Position numbers and translations under genes: made by a program. From Acinetobacter baumannii (GTDB lineage: Bacteria > Pseudomonadota > Gammaproteobacteria > Pseudomonadales > Moraxellaceae): 64,000 nt of DNA. A model generated the notes under the pieces. It had not been told where the DNA came from, did no database searches, and saw nothing but the letters and a program-made list of their open reading frames with translations. The stretch covers positions 1 to 64,000 of the forward strand of contig NZ_CP046654.1 of the NCBI RefSeq assembly GCF_009759685.1, read 5' to 3'. Positions 16,201 through 26,082 of this stretch are shown piece by piece (the first letter of the stretch is position 1; every line of letters begins with the position of its first letter).

Positions 16201-17304
16201 ATGAAAAAACAATTGCCAAAAATTTCTACAACAAGTAAAGCGCTTGCTAAAAGTTTATTACTTGCACAAGGCGTTTTAGACCAAGCAAAAAAATATTCAA
16301 CTCTTCCTTTTACTCAAACTCATATCATCCGTCCAAGAATTGACGAAAAATATTATAGCTGGACACACTACGGTATCTTTTTCCCACTTTTACCAGAGCC
16401 GCATCGTTACTTAAATATTATGATTTTAATCGGTACACCAGGTGCACTTGCTTTTGATCATGATGACATCATCACTGGTAACCCGAGAAAAACCGCTACT
16501 TTCTTTTCAAGCACAGCTGCTCTGGAACAAGCTTTACTGAAGGCCTATATCATTCCTGAAGATACAAAAATTAATAAAGATGGGACCTTAATAGAACTAG
16601 GACAGGAAATTTTAATTCAAGGAAAATTTCCACACATCCATATTAATGGACATTATGATGGATTTGATTTCGACTTTGATATCGATATCACTTCATATGT
16701 TTCATGGTTTATAAAAACACCAATCTATGATCATTTTAGTTTATTGGCAAAGTTTAAAGGTTTATTAAACTATCAAGCAAAACACATTGAAACCCAAGGA
16801 CTTTGTACTTACGAATATGCACGAGCAGTGGGTCCTCACTCCATTACAAACAAACTTATTCCTGATGCATATAAACTGCCACTTGATTTTTTTACTTATC
16901 AAATTATCAATTTAAACGAGGCCACTCAACTTCTTCTTACCAAAGCCGATATTGCAGGACAAACAGCTGCATACACCCTGCATATTAGACATCTGGACCA
17001 GCCAGCTGAAATTTACACAGATGTAAGCTTTGATATTATTTCGCATCAAGTTGATGACTTCGTTTCACCTAGTGGGCAAAAAATGCGACTTCCAAAATAT
17101 TTTTCATGGATCGCTCGAAATGATGCAAAGCAAATTATCTTAAACATTCAGGCAGAAATTGACTGCCCATTCCGCTATGGTCATGGGCGAGGTTATGCAA
17201 GTAGCTATATATTTACTGGTCATTATTTTGGCAATGAAGTTCAAGGCCGTGGATACATCGAATATATTGATATCGAAAATCCTCAAGCCTTTGAAAATGA
17301 ATAA
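16201..17304 (+). CDS. Unrecognised 367-residue protein, possibly DUF6670/lipocalin-like
   Basis: A soluble-looking protein without signal peptide or membrane helix. It is rich in aromatic and beta-forming segments such as YSWTHYGIFFPLLPEPHRYLN, with a run of Asp/Phe (DGFDFDFDID) near 158-167 and RYGHGRGYASSYIFTG near 335. Paired beta-sandwich halves resembling hydroxyneurosporene-synthase/lipocalin-like folds are possible, and I associate it loosely with DUF6670 of Acinetobacter. Function unknown. It follows the DUF815 gene by 103 bases and faces the convergent tsaD gene, whose stop lies 2 bases away. Confidence 0.55.
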   Translation: MKKQLPKISTTSKALAKSLLLAQGVLDQAKKYSTLPFTQTHIIRPRIDEKYYSWTHYGIFFPLLPEPHRYLNIMILIGTPGALAFDHDDIITGNPRKTATFFSSTAALEQALLKAYIIPEDTKINKDGTLIELGQEILIQGKFPHIHINGHYDGFDFDFDIDITSYVSWFIKTPIYDHFSLLAKFKGLLNYQAKHIETQGLCTYEYARAVGPHSITNKLIPDAYKLPLDFFTYQIINLNEATQLLLTKADIAGQTAAYTLHIRHLDQPAEIYTDVSFDIISHQVDDFVSPSGQKMRLPKYFSWIARNDAKQIILNIQAEIDCPFRYGHGRGYASSYIFTGHYFGNEVQGRGYIEYIDIENPQAFENE

Positions 17305-17306
17305 TC

Positions 17307-18317
17307 TTACTCAGGAATAGTAAGTTCAGTCATTGGCCATCTTGGTGTGGTCGTTACAGCTAAACCATCATGCTGACCTGCTTTTAAACGCTGATAACCT
17401 GCAAATGCAATCATTGCACCATTATCTGTACATAAAGCAGGCTCAGCATAGTAAACCTGAGCTTTAATTTTCGCCAATGAAGTTTCTAACTGTTCACGTA
17501 ATCGTAAATTTGCACTTACCCCACCAGCAATTACTAAACGTTTAAGACCAGTTTGCTTTAAAGCTTTTACAGATTTTTTTACTAAGGTATCTACAATGGC
17601 TTCTTGGAATGAAGCAGCAATATCAGCATCACGGTTTTCGCCGTTCAATTTTTTCAACTGAACAGAAACTGCCGTCTTTAAACCACTAAAAGAAAAGTCT
17701 AAGCCCTGATGAAGCATTGGGCGTGGAAATTCAAATGCTAAAGGATCACCAGATAACGCCAACTTAGCAATATTTGGTCCACCTGGATACGGCAGATTCA
17801 TCATTTTTGCGACTTTGTCGAAAGCTTCACCTGCCGCATCATCAATTGACTCACCTAATAGCTCATATTGACCAATACCATGAGCTGCCATCAATTGTGT
17901 ATGACCACCTGAAACAAGCAATGCAACAAATGGAAACTCAGGCGGTTGGCTTGAAAGCAAAGGGGCCAACATGTGTCCTTCCATATGGTGAACACCAATT
18001 GCTGGTTTATTAAGTGAAAATGCTAAAGTTCTTCCAAACAAGGCTCCGGTCATTAACGCTCCCATTAAACCCGGGCCACGCGTATATGCGACTGCATCAA
18101 TTTCCTGTTTCTTAACACCACTTTGTTCAAGCAGCTGATTCATTAAAGGAATAAGCTTACGAACATGGTCACGAGAAGCTAACTCCGGAACCACACCACC
18201 ATATTCGGCATGAAGTTTTATCTGGCTATAAAGAACCTGTCCCCGTAAGCCGAGTTCGCTATCATAAAGTGCCAACCCTGTTTCATCACAAGAAGTTTCC
18301 AAGCCTAAAACAATCAT
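17307..18317 (-). CDS. tsaD: tRNA N6-adenosine threonylcarbamoyltransferase TsaD
   Basis: A 336-residue Kae1/TsaD protein. [12 protein letters not shown] (residues 3-14) is the first ATPase-fold motif, [11 protein letters not shown] (about 107-117) carries the two metal-binding histidines and [12 protein letters not shown] (about 130-141) the phosphate loop. It transfers the threonylcarbamoyl group to A37 of ANN-reading tRNAs, with TsaB and TsaE. ATG at 18317 is chosen over a TTG three bases earlier. It is divergent from rpsU, the common arrangement in Gammaproteobacteria. Confidence 0.97.
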
Positions 18318-18462
18318 CAAAACTGCCTTTTATATGAGTCAAAATATTGCAATCGCTATTATAGACTTGTGATATGAGTTGTAAATGAGTAAAATACTGA
18401 CCTTCACTTGTGATCTGGCGCAATGGTGTGCCTGATCTTATCCATAATCTAGAGGATTTTAC

Positions 18463-18678
18463 ATGCCACAAGTTAAGTTGAAAGAAGGCGAACCAGTTGA
18501 CGTAGCTATCCGTCGTTTCAAACGTTCATGCGAAAAAGCTGGTGTTTTAGCTGACGTTCGTAAACGCGAATTCTACGAAAAACCAACTCAAGAACGTAAG
18601 CGCAAAAAAGCTGCTGCAGTTAAACGCTACCAAAAGAAATTGGCTCGCGAATCTGTACGTACTACTCGCCTTTACTAA
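18463..18678 (+). CDS. rpsU: 30S ribosomal protein bS21
   Basis: A 71-residue, strongly basic protein. [24 protein letters not shown] is the bS21 N-terminal region, and the C-terminal half is rich in Lys/Arg. It binds the 30S platform near the 3' end of 16S rRNA and helps initiation. AGAGGA lies eight bases before the ATG. The next gene is yqeY; dnaG and rpoD of the classical macromolecular-synthesis operon are not in the window. Confidence 0.98.
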
Positions 18679-18704
18679 TTAATTTGTGATTGACTGCTAA
18701 CATT

Positions 18705-19151
18705 ATGACTACTTTAAAAAACCAAATTACTGATGCATTAAAAACTTCTATGCGTGCCAAAGATATGGCAACAGTGACGGTTTTGCGTAGTCTACAAGCA
18801 GCAATTAAGCAAATCGAAGTCGATGAGCGCATAGAGCTTGACGACGCTCAGGTTCTTGCGGTCATTGAAAAGCAAATTAAACAACGTAAAGAATCGATCA
18901 AAGCCTTCGAAGGTGCTGGTCGTGATGATTTAGCTAGTAAAGAACAAGCCGAAGCTGAGGTTTTATCTCAGTTTCTACCAGAAGCTATGACTGAGGAAGA
19001 GCTTGATTCTCTCATTGAGCAAACGATTGCTGCTCAAGAAGCAACTAGCATGAAAGATATGGGTAAGGTGATGAATTCTCTACGTCCGATCATAGCCGGG
19101 CGTGCCGATCCTGCTCAAGTTTCAGCAAAAATTAAAGCTAAATTAGCTTAA
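18705..19151 (+). CDS. yqeY: GatB/YqeY-domain protein
   Basis: A 148-residue helical protein. RAKDMATVTVLRSLQAAIKQIEVDER near the N-terminus, EAEVLSQFLPEAMTEEEL near 90 and MGKVMNSLRPIIAGRADPAQVS near 118 match the YqeY family, which shares the tRNA-binding tail domain of GatB. Its role is unclear. The ATG at 18705 replaces an upstream TTG. It follows rpsU by 26 bases and is probably co-transcribed with it, a conserved pairing. Confidence 0.93.
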   Translation: MTTLKNQITDALKTSMRAKDMATVTVLRSLQAAIKQIEVDERIELDDAQVLAVIEKQIKQRKESIKAFEGAGRDDLASKEQAEAEVLSQFLPEAMTEEELDSLIEQTIAAQEATSMKDMGKVMNSLRPIIAGRADPAQVSAKIKAKLA

Positions 19152-19245
19152 TCCCCTCTCTCTTCTTATATACCCTTAAATTAAACTTTTTCTCGTAAGT
19201 TTAAGTATATTTGTGCCTGTGAAAATTCCAAAGTCATCCTAGACC

Positions 19246-20682
19246 TTAAATTTTCATTCGTCGCTCATCTTGCATTTGCTTTAATCGACTATCTATTCTG
19301 GCTGACATGGCCTGATTACCTTTTGCAAGACGTTGTGCATGCAACATCGATTTAATTGCATCCTCTTCACTACCAGACCAGTACTGTGCTTCAGCACGAT
19401 ATCGCAATACATTCACAGCTCTTAATGGTGAATTTTTATCTAAATTGGCGGCTTGTTGTAATAATTGCCAACCTTGAATATCTCGGGCATTTTTATTAAT
19501 AAAACGCTGCACCAAAGTTTGAACTTGAGCATATTTACCTTGACGCAATAAAACCTCAGCCAATTTGTAGCTAAAAGCTTTATTTTCAGGCATTGTCATT
19601 TGCAAGGGAGCAATCGAATTATAGGCCTGATCAAGTTTATTCTGGCCTAAATAAATATCTGTTTGAATTAAGGCGACTAATGGCTTACCGCTTGATTTCG
19701 CCTGCTCCAACGTTGCTTGGGCTTGAGTATAATCCCCTTGTTTAAGATAGAAAGCCGACAAAGCCAATAAGCCTGCCAGATTTTTTTGCGATGCCAGACT
19801 TTGCAACTGATTTTCAGTAGCTTCTCCAGCAACCACCATGGTATACCATTTTAAAATTTCAAAATCGACATCATATATTCGACTTTTAACTTTAGGCATC
19901 TGGTTTGCTCTCAAGCGAGCCTCACTCATACGTTCAGATGTAAGAGGGTGAGTCAGCCAAAAATCTGGTAAAAAACTTACACGGCTCGTCGCTCTATGCA
20001 TCGTTTCAAAATAATCCGCCATGCTTTGCGGGTTATAACCAGCGGCATACATATATTGCATACCAATTCGATCCGCTTCACGCTCTTGATTACGGCTATA
20101 AGTGAGCTGTTTATCAAGAAGTGCTGCTTGAGTACCCAACATAACAGCGGCACCAGCGTCTCCACCAGCCTGAGCAGCTAAAGCCACCCCTGCCAACAAA
20201 CCAGCCAAGCTTAAAAGGGTTTGTCCTTTAAAAGCTTCTTCCGAACGACTAAAGTGCCTTTGCGAAACGTGAGCAATTTCATGGGCCATTACCCCCGCAA
20301 TTTCATCAATATTTCGTGCCGATGAGATAAGGCCAGTATTTAATGCAAATAACCCACCTGGAACAGCAAATGCGTTAATTTGAGGGTCTTTAATTACAAC
20401 CAAGGCGATAGGCTGCCCCAGCTGAGTTTCACTTAAAATATTAGAGAAAACTTGAAAAAACTGATCTTCTAGCCATACATCCTGTATAACCGGCATTTGC
20501 TTATGAACTTCACGGAAAACTTTTTCGCCAATAAATTTTTCTTTCTGTTGGTCGAGCAGCCCTATTCCACTTCCAATATTTGGAATTTCAACCTGTCCAG
20601 AAGCTGGCTTGGGGTCAAAAGGATTAGCGTAAGAGGCATTTGTTATCAAAGCCAAACTTAAAATAACTGGCAAAAATTTCAA
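19246..20682 (-). CDS. bepA: Periplasmic M48 metalloprotease with TPR tail (BepA-like)
   Basis: A 478-residue exported protein. A signal peptide (about residues 1-19, ending SYA) is followed by an M48 peptidase domain with the zinc motif VMAHEIAHVSQRH (about 132-144) and the third ligand in NQEREADRIGMQYM (about 197-210). From about 300 onward there are helical TPR-type repeats. This architecture is that of BepA/YfgC, which degrades stalled outer-membrane proteins and assists LptD assembly. All three zinc ligands are present, unlike the M48-like gene at 22548. The ribosome binding site is weak. Confidence 0.9.
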   Translation of the reverse strand: MKFLPVILSLALITNASYANPFDPKPASGQVEIPNIGSGIGLLDQQKEKFIGEKVFREVHKQMPVIQDVWLEDQFFQVFSNILSETQLGQPIALVVIKDPQINAFAVPGGLFALNTGLISSARNIDEIAGVMAHEIAHVSQRHFSRSEEAFKGQTLLSLAGLLAGVALAAQAGGDAGAAVMLGTQAALLDKQLTYSRNQEREADRIGMQYMYAAGYNPQSMADYFETMHRATSRVSFLPDFWLTHPLTSERMSEARLRANQMPKVKSRIYDVDFEILKWYTMVVAGEATENQLQSLASQKNLAGLLALSAFYLKQGDYTQAQATLEQAKSSGKPLVALIQTDIYLGQNKLDQAYNSIAPLQMTMPENKAFSYKLAEVLLRQGKYAQVQTLVQRFINKNARDIQGWQLLQQAANLDKNSPLRAVNVLRYRAEAQYWSGSEEDAIKSMLHAQRLAKGNQAMSARIDSRLKQMQDERRMKI

Positions 20683-20716
20683 AAGTTTTTCTCTTATTAA
20701 AAATTAAAATAACAAA

Positions 20717-20768
20717 AAAGCCCATCAATATCATGCTTCAGTTATTTTGCATCATATCAACAGGCTTT
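20717..20768 (-). terminator. Long-stem terminator of the hydroxyacid dehydrogenase operon
   Basis: The arms 20717-20736 and 20749-20768 pair over 20 positions with one mismatch and several G-U pairs. On the minus strand the stem ends in GGCTTTTTTG. It lies 52 bases beyond the stop at 20820. Confidence 0.75.
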
Positions 20769-20819
20769 CACTATAACATTGAAAATAGACTATATTTGCA
20801 ATGAAGTGTTATTCATCCT

Positions 20820-21785
20820 TTACACAAAATTAGGATTCACTAAATATCTAGGCGTCTTATCCTCTAGTGCTTCCACCAAGTTTTTATAAGCTAAATTTGC
20901 CATTTTCTTACGTGTTTCAGCTGTAGCAGAACCTACGTGAGGCAAAGTGACAACGTTCGGCAAATTGAAAAGTGCAGATTCTTGCAGAGGTTCTTTCTCA
21001 TAGACATCTAAACCAGCCGCAAAAATAACTTCATTTTGCAATGCTTCAATTAGGGCTTGCTCATCGACAACTGAGCCACGCGCAATATTAATAAATATGG
21101 CATGCTTTTGCATAAGTTCAAATTGAGCCTTGCCCATTAAAGCTTTAGATTCCGCATTTAAATCAACAGCCGTCACTACAAAATCAGATTGTTGTAATAA
21201 TTCTTCCAACCCCAGATATTGAGCTTTTAAAGGTTCCGCTAACTCAGGTTTCTCGCGACGATTATGGTAAACAATATTCATGTTAAATCCATAAAAGCCA
21301 CGACGTGCAATTGCAGCACCAATATTACCAAGCCCAATAATACCTAATGTTTTTCCAAAAACATCGAGTCCAAACTGCTGTGGCCCAACTGTTCTTTTCC
21401 ACTCACCTTGTTTAGTCCAGTGATCTAGAAAAGGAACTTTTCTGGCTGCACTTAATAACAAAGTAAAAGCAAGATCTGCTGTCGTTTCAGTTAGAACATG
21501 AGGTGTGTTTGCTAACCAGATTTTTTTCTGATTTAAATAACCAACATCATAATTGTCATAACCTACAGTCACAGAAGAAATAATTTTTAATTTTTGGGCA
21601 GGAGAAAGATTACTTTCATTGAGCAAACGACCCGCCCCAATCATGCCATCAGCATCTACTACTTCTTGTCGTATCTGTTCATTAATATCACCCAGTTTAG
21701 GGTTCAATACGACAACATGGTAATCCTGCTGTAACCGTGACAAAATTTCCTCATCAATTTGGCTAAAAACCACAACCTTTTTCAT
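20820..21785 (-). CDS. D-2-hydroxyacid dehydrogenase (glyoxylate/hydroxypyruvate reductase type)
   Basis: A 321-residue NAD(P)-dependent enzyme. LGIIGLGNIGAAIARRG (about 146-162) is the GxGxxG dinucleotide-binding loop, NIARGSVVDEQALI (about 232-245) holds the substrate Arg, and LPHVGSATAETR (about 281-292) carries the catalytic His. The Glu of the triad lies in AAGLDVYEKEPL. It likely reduces glyoxylate, hydroxypyruvate or 2-ketogluconate, like GhrB. It begins 11 bases after the psi-like gene and is probably translated from the same message. Confidence 0.88.
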   Translation of the reverse strand: MKKVVVFSQIDEEILSRLQQDYHVVVLNPKLGDINEQIRQEVVDADGMIGAGRLLNESNLSPAQKLKIISSVTVGYDNYDVGYLNQKKIWLANTPHVLTETTADLAFTLLLSAARKVPFLDHWTKQGEWKRTVGPQQFGLDVFGKTLGIIGLGNIGAAIARRGFYGFNMNIVYHNRREKPELAEPLKAQYLGLEELLQQSDFVVTAVDLNAESKALMGKAQFELMQKHAIFINIARGSVVDEQALIEALQNEVIFAAGLDVYEKEPLQESALFNLPNVVTLPHVGSATAETRKKMANLAYKNLVEALEDKTPRYLVNPNFV

Positions 21786-21796
21786 GTAAATCCCTA

Positions 21797-22447
21797 CTAC
21801 TCATTGTTATCTTGCATAAGTTGCCACAATCTTTTCTTAAGAAGAGGCTTATCTAACATTTCTTTTAAACTAGCTAAATGAATAATATTTGCATGTTGAA
21901 TATAGGTACATTTACCCAAACATAAAATCTTTTTCTCTGCTGCTACAGCATCTAAGAAACCTTGAATATAAGAACCTACCCCTCGTTGATCTTGATAGGC
22001 TGCCAGAGGGAAAGGCCATCTTAATTCAGAATATTGTCCCACCTTCGCCTTTTGTATATTTGCCCAAAGTTGTTTTTCTTCTGTTTCCAAAGCCGTTACA
22101 TCAACAAAAATTACACATTTTTCAAGACAATAAGCCTGTAACTCAAATGGAGTAATTGTCTCTTGCTCAATGACTTTAGGTTTTTCTACAAGTATCTCTG
22201 GCTGCGAGACTTCTGCAACTACTATTGGTGGCTCTTCCACCACTTTAGGAATTTCAAACACCTGTGGCTGAGTGTTCTTTTGCTCAAAAGCAGGAACATC
22301 TATGGTAGGTACGGTAATTGACTCATGGGGTTCAACAACCTGATCTCGCCACAGAGTGTGGGCATTATTTTTTTGGCACACTTGTGTTCTAGGAATCCAT
22401 ACGTCTATTCCTAAAGTTGCCAGTATATTTCTTTGCTGCCCAATCAT
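21797..22447 (-). CDS. holD: Probable DNA polymerase III psi subunit (HolD-like)
   Basis: A 216-residue protein with conserved ends and a variable middle. The N-terminal QRNILATLGIDVWIPR resembles the psi N-terminal peptide that binds the chi subunit (QQLGI-x-W-x-R in E. coli). The C-terminal LASLKEMLDKPLLKKRLWQLM matches the psi ending with L-x-(K/R)-x-x-LW. Residues 40-90 are a Pro/Glu/Val-rich linker, as in longer pseudomonad psi proteins. Psi links chi to the clamp loader. E. coli HolD has 137 residues, so this form is extended. The neighbour is a dehydrogenase, not rimI. Confidence 0.65.
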   Translation of the reverse strand: MIGQQRNILATLGIDVWIPRTQVCQKNNAHTLWRDQVVEPHESITVPTIDVPAFEQKNTQPQVFEIPKVVEEPPIVVAEVSQPEILVEKPKVIEQETITPFELQAYCLEKCVIFVDVTALETEEKQLWANIQKAKVGQYSELRWPFPLAAYQDQRGVGSYIQGFLDAVAAEKKILCLGKCTYIQHANIIHLASLKEMLDKPLLKKRLWQLMQDNNE

Positions 22448-22547
22448 GTCTAAATCAGTACCTCTAATCTACACACATTCTAACGGGCTTCTGATTTTTT
22501 TTCAGCGTTTTCTTTTAATGATACTCTTTGGAAACCACATATGTTTC

Positions 22548-24452
22548 TTAAATAATCATAACGCTATTTTTCTTCTGCATTTGCTCTACAATTTCATCAG
22601 ACTCAAAACCAAATCGCCAATAGAGCAATTCAAGCACATCAAGTTCATCTTGGGTGATAATACGATCACTCCACAAGCACATTTCAGCAATTGCTAATAT
22701 ACTTAAGCGGTCACGAAGCAATAGCCCAGCAATATCATTTAAAATTTCTGCCAAGTCTAAAGGTTCATCCGAAATTTCATCATAAATATGCATTTCATCA
22801 GGATTAAGCAAAGAACGTAAGATACGTTCGCGAACCTCTAACTGATTCGGACTATTGATTTGTTGCACATGAAGCAATGCATCAATTAAACGAACAATTT
22901 GAGGTTTTACTTCTTCAAATGCTGTCGGCAAATGAAGTGGCATCAAGTTTAACTCGTACTTAACACGCTCGAGTAGAAGTGCATCAAGTAATCCAATTTC
23001 CCCATCTTCTTGAATAATTAGTGCCAGTTTAGTCAAAAATTGACGAGCAATACTGGCAGGCATATGACCAATATTTTTACATGCATCATGAAATATCTGA
23101 ATATGAATACGCCCATCAAGATTAAGTAAGGCATCCACAATTGCATGGCTTACTGGCGCATCTTGTGGAATAAATTCTCGATATTGACGAATCATTAAAA
23201 TAGCAACCATCACCTCACGCGAACCAGTCGCAGTTTGTAATGCACGTTGAATAAGTTCAGGGCGCTTTTTATTACGACGGATATCACTACTTAATGGTTT
23301 AATTGCATCATTCAAAGCAAAACTGATTGGAGAAAGACGCAACAAAGGCAAAGGTTGTGGAGATGACCACGGCGTATAAATTTCAGTCTCAGATTCTTCT
23401 AGTACATGGAACAAACTAAATAAAGGACGATTTCGAAGTTTCTTTAAATTTTCTAATTGCAAATCTTGCAATAAAGTTGGGTTAAGCTCATAAATACGTT
23501 CACGAATACTTGGGTGAATATTCATCCAACTTTGCGGGCTAAGTGAATTCGCAAAACACATATGTGCAATCGATTCAGAATAAGCACTATGAATCTGCGA
23601 ACCAGAATGGTGAACGTAAATACGCAATAAAGTTTGGGTATTAGTGCTATTTTTTAATAACCGCATGGTTTTTTGGTCATTACGAAATGTACGACCACTT
23701 AATGTTAAATATTTAATAAAACGAGTGATTAAAACACCTAAACTTCCCGCCAACCAAATCACACCACCTACGGCTACAAATACAGTCTCGAACTTATGCT
23801 TATAACCCGGACTGTAGCGCTTAAACCCTTGTTTAGCGAGCTTACTCCCCCACTGACTAAAAGTAGTCAAACCACTATATAAAATTTTTAGTTTAGTATT
23901 TTCTACCGCTTCACCCGATAAAATCTGGTTAAATTCATGACCCAATAAGCCATATAGCTCTAGCTCATCAAGGTTCTGTAAGGCACCCCAAGTTAAAATA
24001 ATTACAATATCATTCGAGTGAAAACCTGCCGTTAATGCATTAACACCTACTTCATCAGGTAAAACATAAAGTGTTGGAACGTTCAGGGAAAATGTTTGTG
24101 CCAGATGTTCTGTAATTTTTAATGCGGCATGTTCTTCTGGTGTACTTTCACCTTTTACCAAACGACGAGCTTTCAACTGCTTGGCAAGTGAATGGCCACC
24201 TTTACGCAAAATATAAAGTTCGGTCACCACAGACCAAACCATAATAAAAAGCAAAAGAGCAATAAAATATGGACTTAAAGCATGCCACCAAATCGGCTCG
24301 CTATAATCAAAGAAATGAACAAGTAAACCTAAAATTAGATTTAAAATAAAAATAGTTAAAAGCACAGCGACCAAACACATAGTGATGGACCATGCCATAT
24401 TTTTATTTTCGATTAAATAGTGGCTTACTTCTTTCAATGTAAATAATCCCAA
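22548..24452 (-). CDS. Membrane M48-like protein with degenerate zinc site
   Basis: A 634-residue protein with membrane helices at about 21-47, 62-80 and 222-247. Residues 100-350 follow the M48 metallopeptidase layout, but the HExxH motif reads HEFNQ (172-176), so the second zinc histidine is Gln. The segment expected to give the third ligand reads RTFRNDQKTM (254-263) instead of an E-x-x-A-D pattern. The later GN-LSPQSWMNIHPSIRERI region is conserved. Residues 380-634 are helical and partly resemble a tellurite-resistance-type (TerB-like) end. It probably does not cleave peptides. It stands between the psi-like gene and purF. Confidence 0.75.
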   Translation of the reverse strand: MGLFTLKEVSHYLIENKNMAWSITMCLVAVLLTIFILNLILGLLVHFFDYSEPIWWHALSPYFIALLLFIMVWSVVTELYILRKGGHSLAKQLKARRLVKGESTPEEHAALKITEHLAQTFSLNVPTLYVLPDEVGVNALTAGFHSNDIVIILTWGALQNLDELELYGLLGHEFNQILSGEAVENTKLKILYSGLTTFSQWGSKLAKQGFKRYSPGYKHKFETVFVAVGGVIWLAGSLGVLITRFIKYLTLSGRTFRNDQKTMRLLKNSTNTQTLLRIYVHHSGSQIHSAYSESIAHMCFANSLSPQSWMNIHPSIRERIYELNPTLLQDLQLENLKKLRNRPLFSLFHVLEESETEIYTPWSSPQPLPLLRLSPISFALNDAIKPLSSDIRRNKKRPELIQRALQTATGSREVMVAILMIRQYREFIPQDAPVSHAIVDALLNLDGRIHIQIFHDACKNIGHMPASIARQFLTKLALIIQEDGEIGLLDALLLERVKYELNLMPLHLPTAFEEVKPQIVRLIDALLHVQQINSPNQLEVRERILRSLLNPDEMHIYDEISDEPLDLAEILNDIAGLLLRDRLSILAIAEMCLWSDRIITQDELDVLELLYWRFGFESDEIVEQMQKKNSVMII

Positions 24453-24480
24453 TTACATTGTTAAGTTTCATCATAAAAGA

Positions 24481-24507
24481 AAAAAGCGGGAAATACCCGC
24501 TTTTTTC
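24481..24507 (-). terminator. Terminator of the pyrD-cvpA-purF transcript
   Basis: AAAAAAGCGGG and CCCGCTTTTTT form a perfect 11-bp stem around AAATA, nine bases past the purF stop. It is symmetrical and can work in both directions. Confidence 0.9.
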
Positions 24508-24515
24508 GGCTATTT

Positions 24516-26057
24516 CTATTCTTCTTTAATACCGGTCAAATCTACTGATGCTGCATCAATATTGACATCAATATAACCATCTTTTTTCTTTTTCGCAGAA
24601 TCATTACGTTTCTGCTCCAAATTATTCAGATAGTCTGCATCAATTCCACCAGTTACATAGATACCATCAAAAACAGAGCAATCAAACTCGGTTAATGTAG
24701 GTACTTTACTTGTACGTACAGCGTTCTTCAAATCTTCCAAATCTTGGAAAATTAAACGATCAGCACCAATAATTTCCTGAATTTCTTCTACGCTGCGCTC
24801 TGAAGCAATAAGCTCAGTTTTAGCAGGCATATCGATACCATATACGTTCGGATACATCACTTTCGGTGCAGCTGAAGCAAAGTATACTTTTTTCGCACCT
24901 GAGTCACGCGCCATCTGAATGATCTCATTACACGTTGTACCACGCACAATTGAGTCATCCACTAATAGAACGTTTTTGCCTTTAAACTCTAACTCAACAG
25001 GGTTTAATTTCTGACGTACAGATTTTTTACGCTGTTGTTGACCTGGCATAATGAAGGTACGACCGATATAACGGTTTTTCATAAAACCTTCACGGAACTT
25101 CACGCCAAGAATATTTGCCAACTCTAAAGCTGAGGTACGGCTTGTATCTGGAATTGGGATAACCACGTCAATATCATGGTCTTCACCCCAGTCACGCAAA
25201 ATTTTATGCGCTAATTTCTCACCCATTTTTAAGCGAGCTTTATAAACCGAAATACCATCAATAATTGCATCTGGACGAGCAAAATAAACATATTCAAAAA
25301 TACATGGACGGTATTTTGGATTTGCAGCACATTGCTTTGTAAATAACTCGCCGTCAGCATTAATGAAAATTGCTTCACCCGGAGCAATATCACGCTCAAT
25401 TTTAAAGCCAAGCGCTGTAATTGCTACTGATTCAGATGCAATGATATATTCCATCTCACCTTGCTCAGTTACACGAGAACCGTAAATAAGCGGACGGATA
25501 CCATTTGGATCACGGAAACCAACTAAGCCGTGACCAGTAATCATTGCCACGACACCATAAGCACCTTGGCAGCGCTCATGTACACGTGAAACGGTATGGA
25601 AAATATCTTCCGGTGTAGGATTTAAAGTTCCTATCTTTTGCAATTCATGAGCAAAGACGTTTAAAAGAACTTCTGAATCAGAGTCCGTATTCATGTGACG
25701 CAAATCTGTTTTGAACAGGTCATCATGAATTTCTTCTGCATTTGTCAAGTTACCATTATGTGCAAGTGTAATACCGTAAGGTGAGTTCACATAAAATGGT
25801 TGAGCTTCCGCACTGCTCGAAGAACCAGCAGTTGGATAGCGCACATGACCAATACCGTAATTACCAAGTAATGCTCTCATATGACGAGTATGAAAAACAT
25901 CACGTACCATACCGTTATCCTTACGAAGGAAAAGACGGCCTTCATGGCAGGTTACTATTCCAGCTGCATCTTGCCCACGATGTTGCAACATCGTTAATGC
26001 ATCAAACAACATTTGGTTCACTGGCGATTTACCGGCTATACCAACAACTCCACACAT
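24516..26057 (-). CDS. purF: Amidophosphoribosyltransferase
   Basis: A 513-residue enzyme for the first step of purine synthesis: PRPP plus glutamine to phosphoribosylamine. Cys2 directly after the start (MCGVVGIAG) is the glutaminase nucleophile. The N-terminal class II glutaminase domain covers about 1-240 ([22 protein letters not shown]). The PRPP-binding loop [13 protein letters not shown] lies near 370-382. It follows cvpA by 25 bases, as in E. coli. No PurR-like operator was recognised. Confidence 0.97.
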   Translation of the reverse strand: MCGVVGIAGKSPVNQMLFDALTMLQHRGQDAAGIVTCHEGRLFLRKDNGMVRDVFHTRHMRALLGNYGIGHVRYPTAGSSSSAEAQPFYVNSPYGITLAHNGNLTNAEEIHDDLFKTDLRHMNTDSDSEVLLNVFAHELQKIGTLNPTPEDIFHTVSRVHERCQGAYGVVAMITGHGLVGFRDPNGIRPLIYGSRVTEQGEMEYIIASESVAITALGFKIERDIAPGEAIFINADGELFTKQCAANPKYRPCIFEYVYFARPDAIIDGISVYKARLKMGEKLAHKILRDWGEDHDIDVVIPIPDTSRTSALELANILGVKFREGFMKNRYIGRTFIMPGQQQRKKSVRQKLNPVELEFKGKNVLLVDDSIVRGTTCNEIIQMARDSGAKKVYFASAAPKVMYPNVYGIDMPAKTELIASERSVEEIQEIIGADRLIFQDLEDLKNAVRTSKVPTLTEFDCSVFDGIYVTGGIDADYLNNLEQKRNDSAKKKKDGYIDVNIDAASVDLTGIKEE

Positions 26058-26082
26058 AGCAACCTCGCAGACAAGCTAGGAA

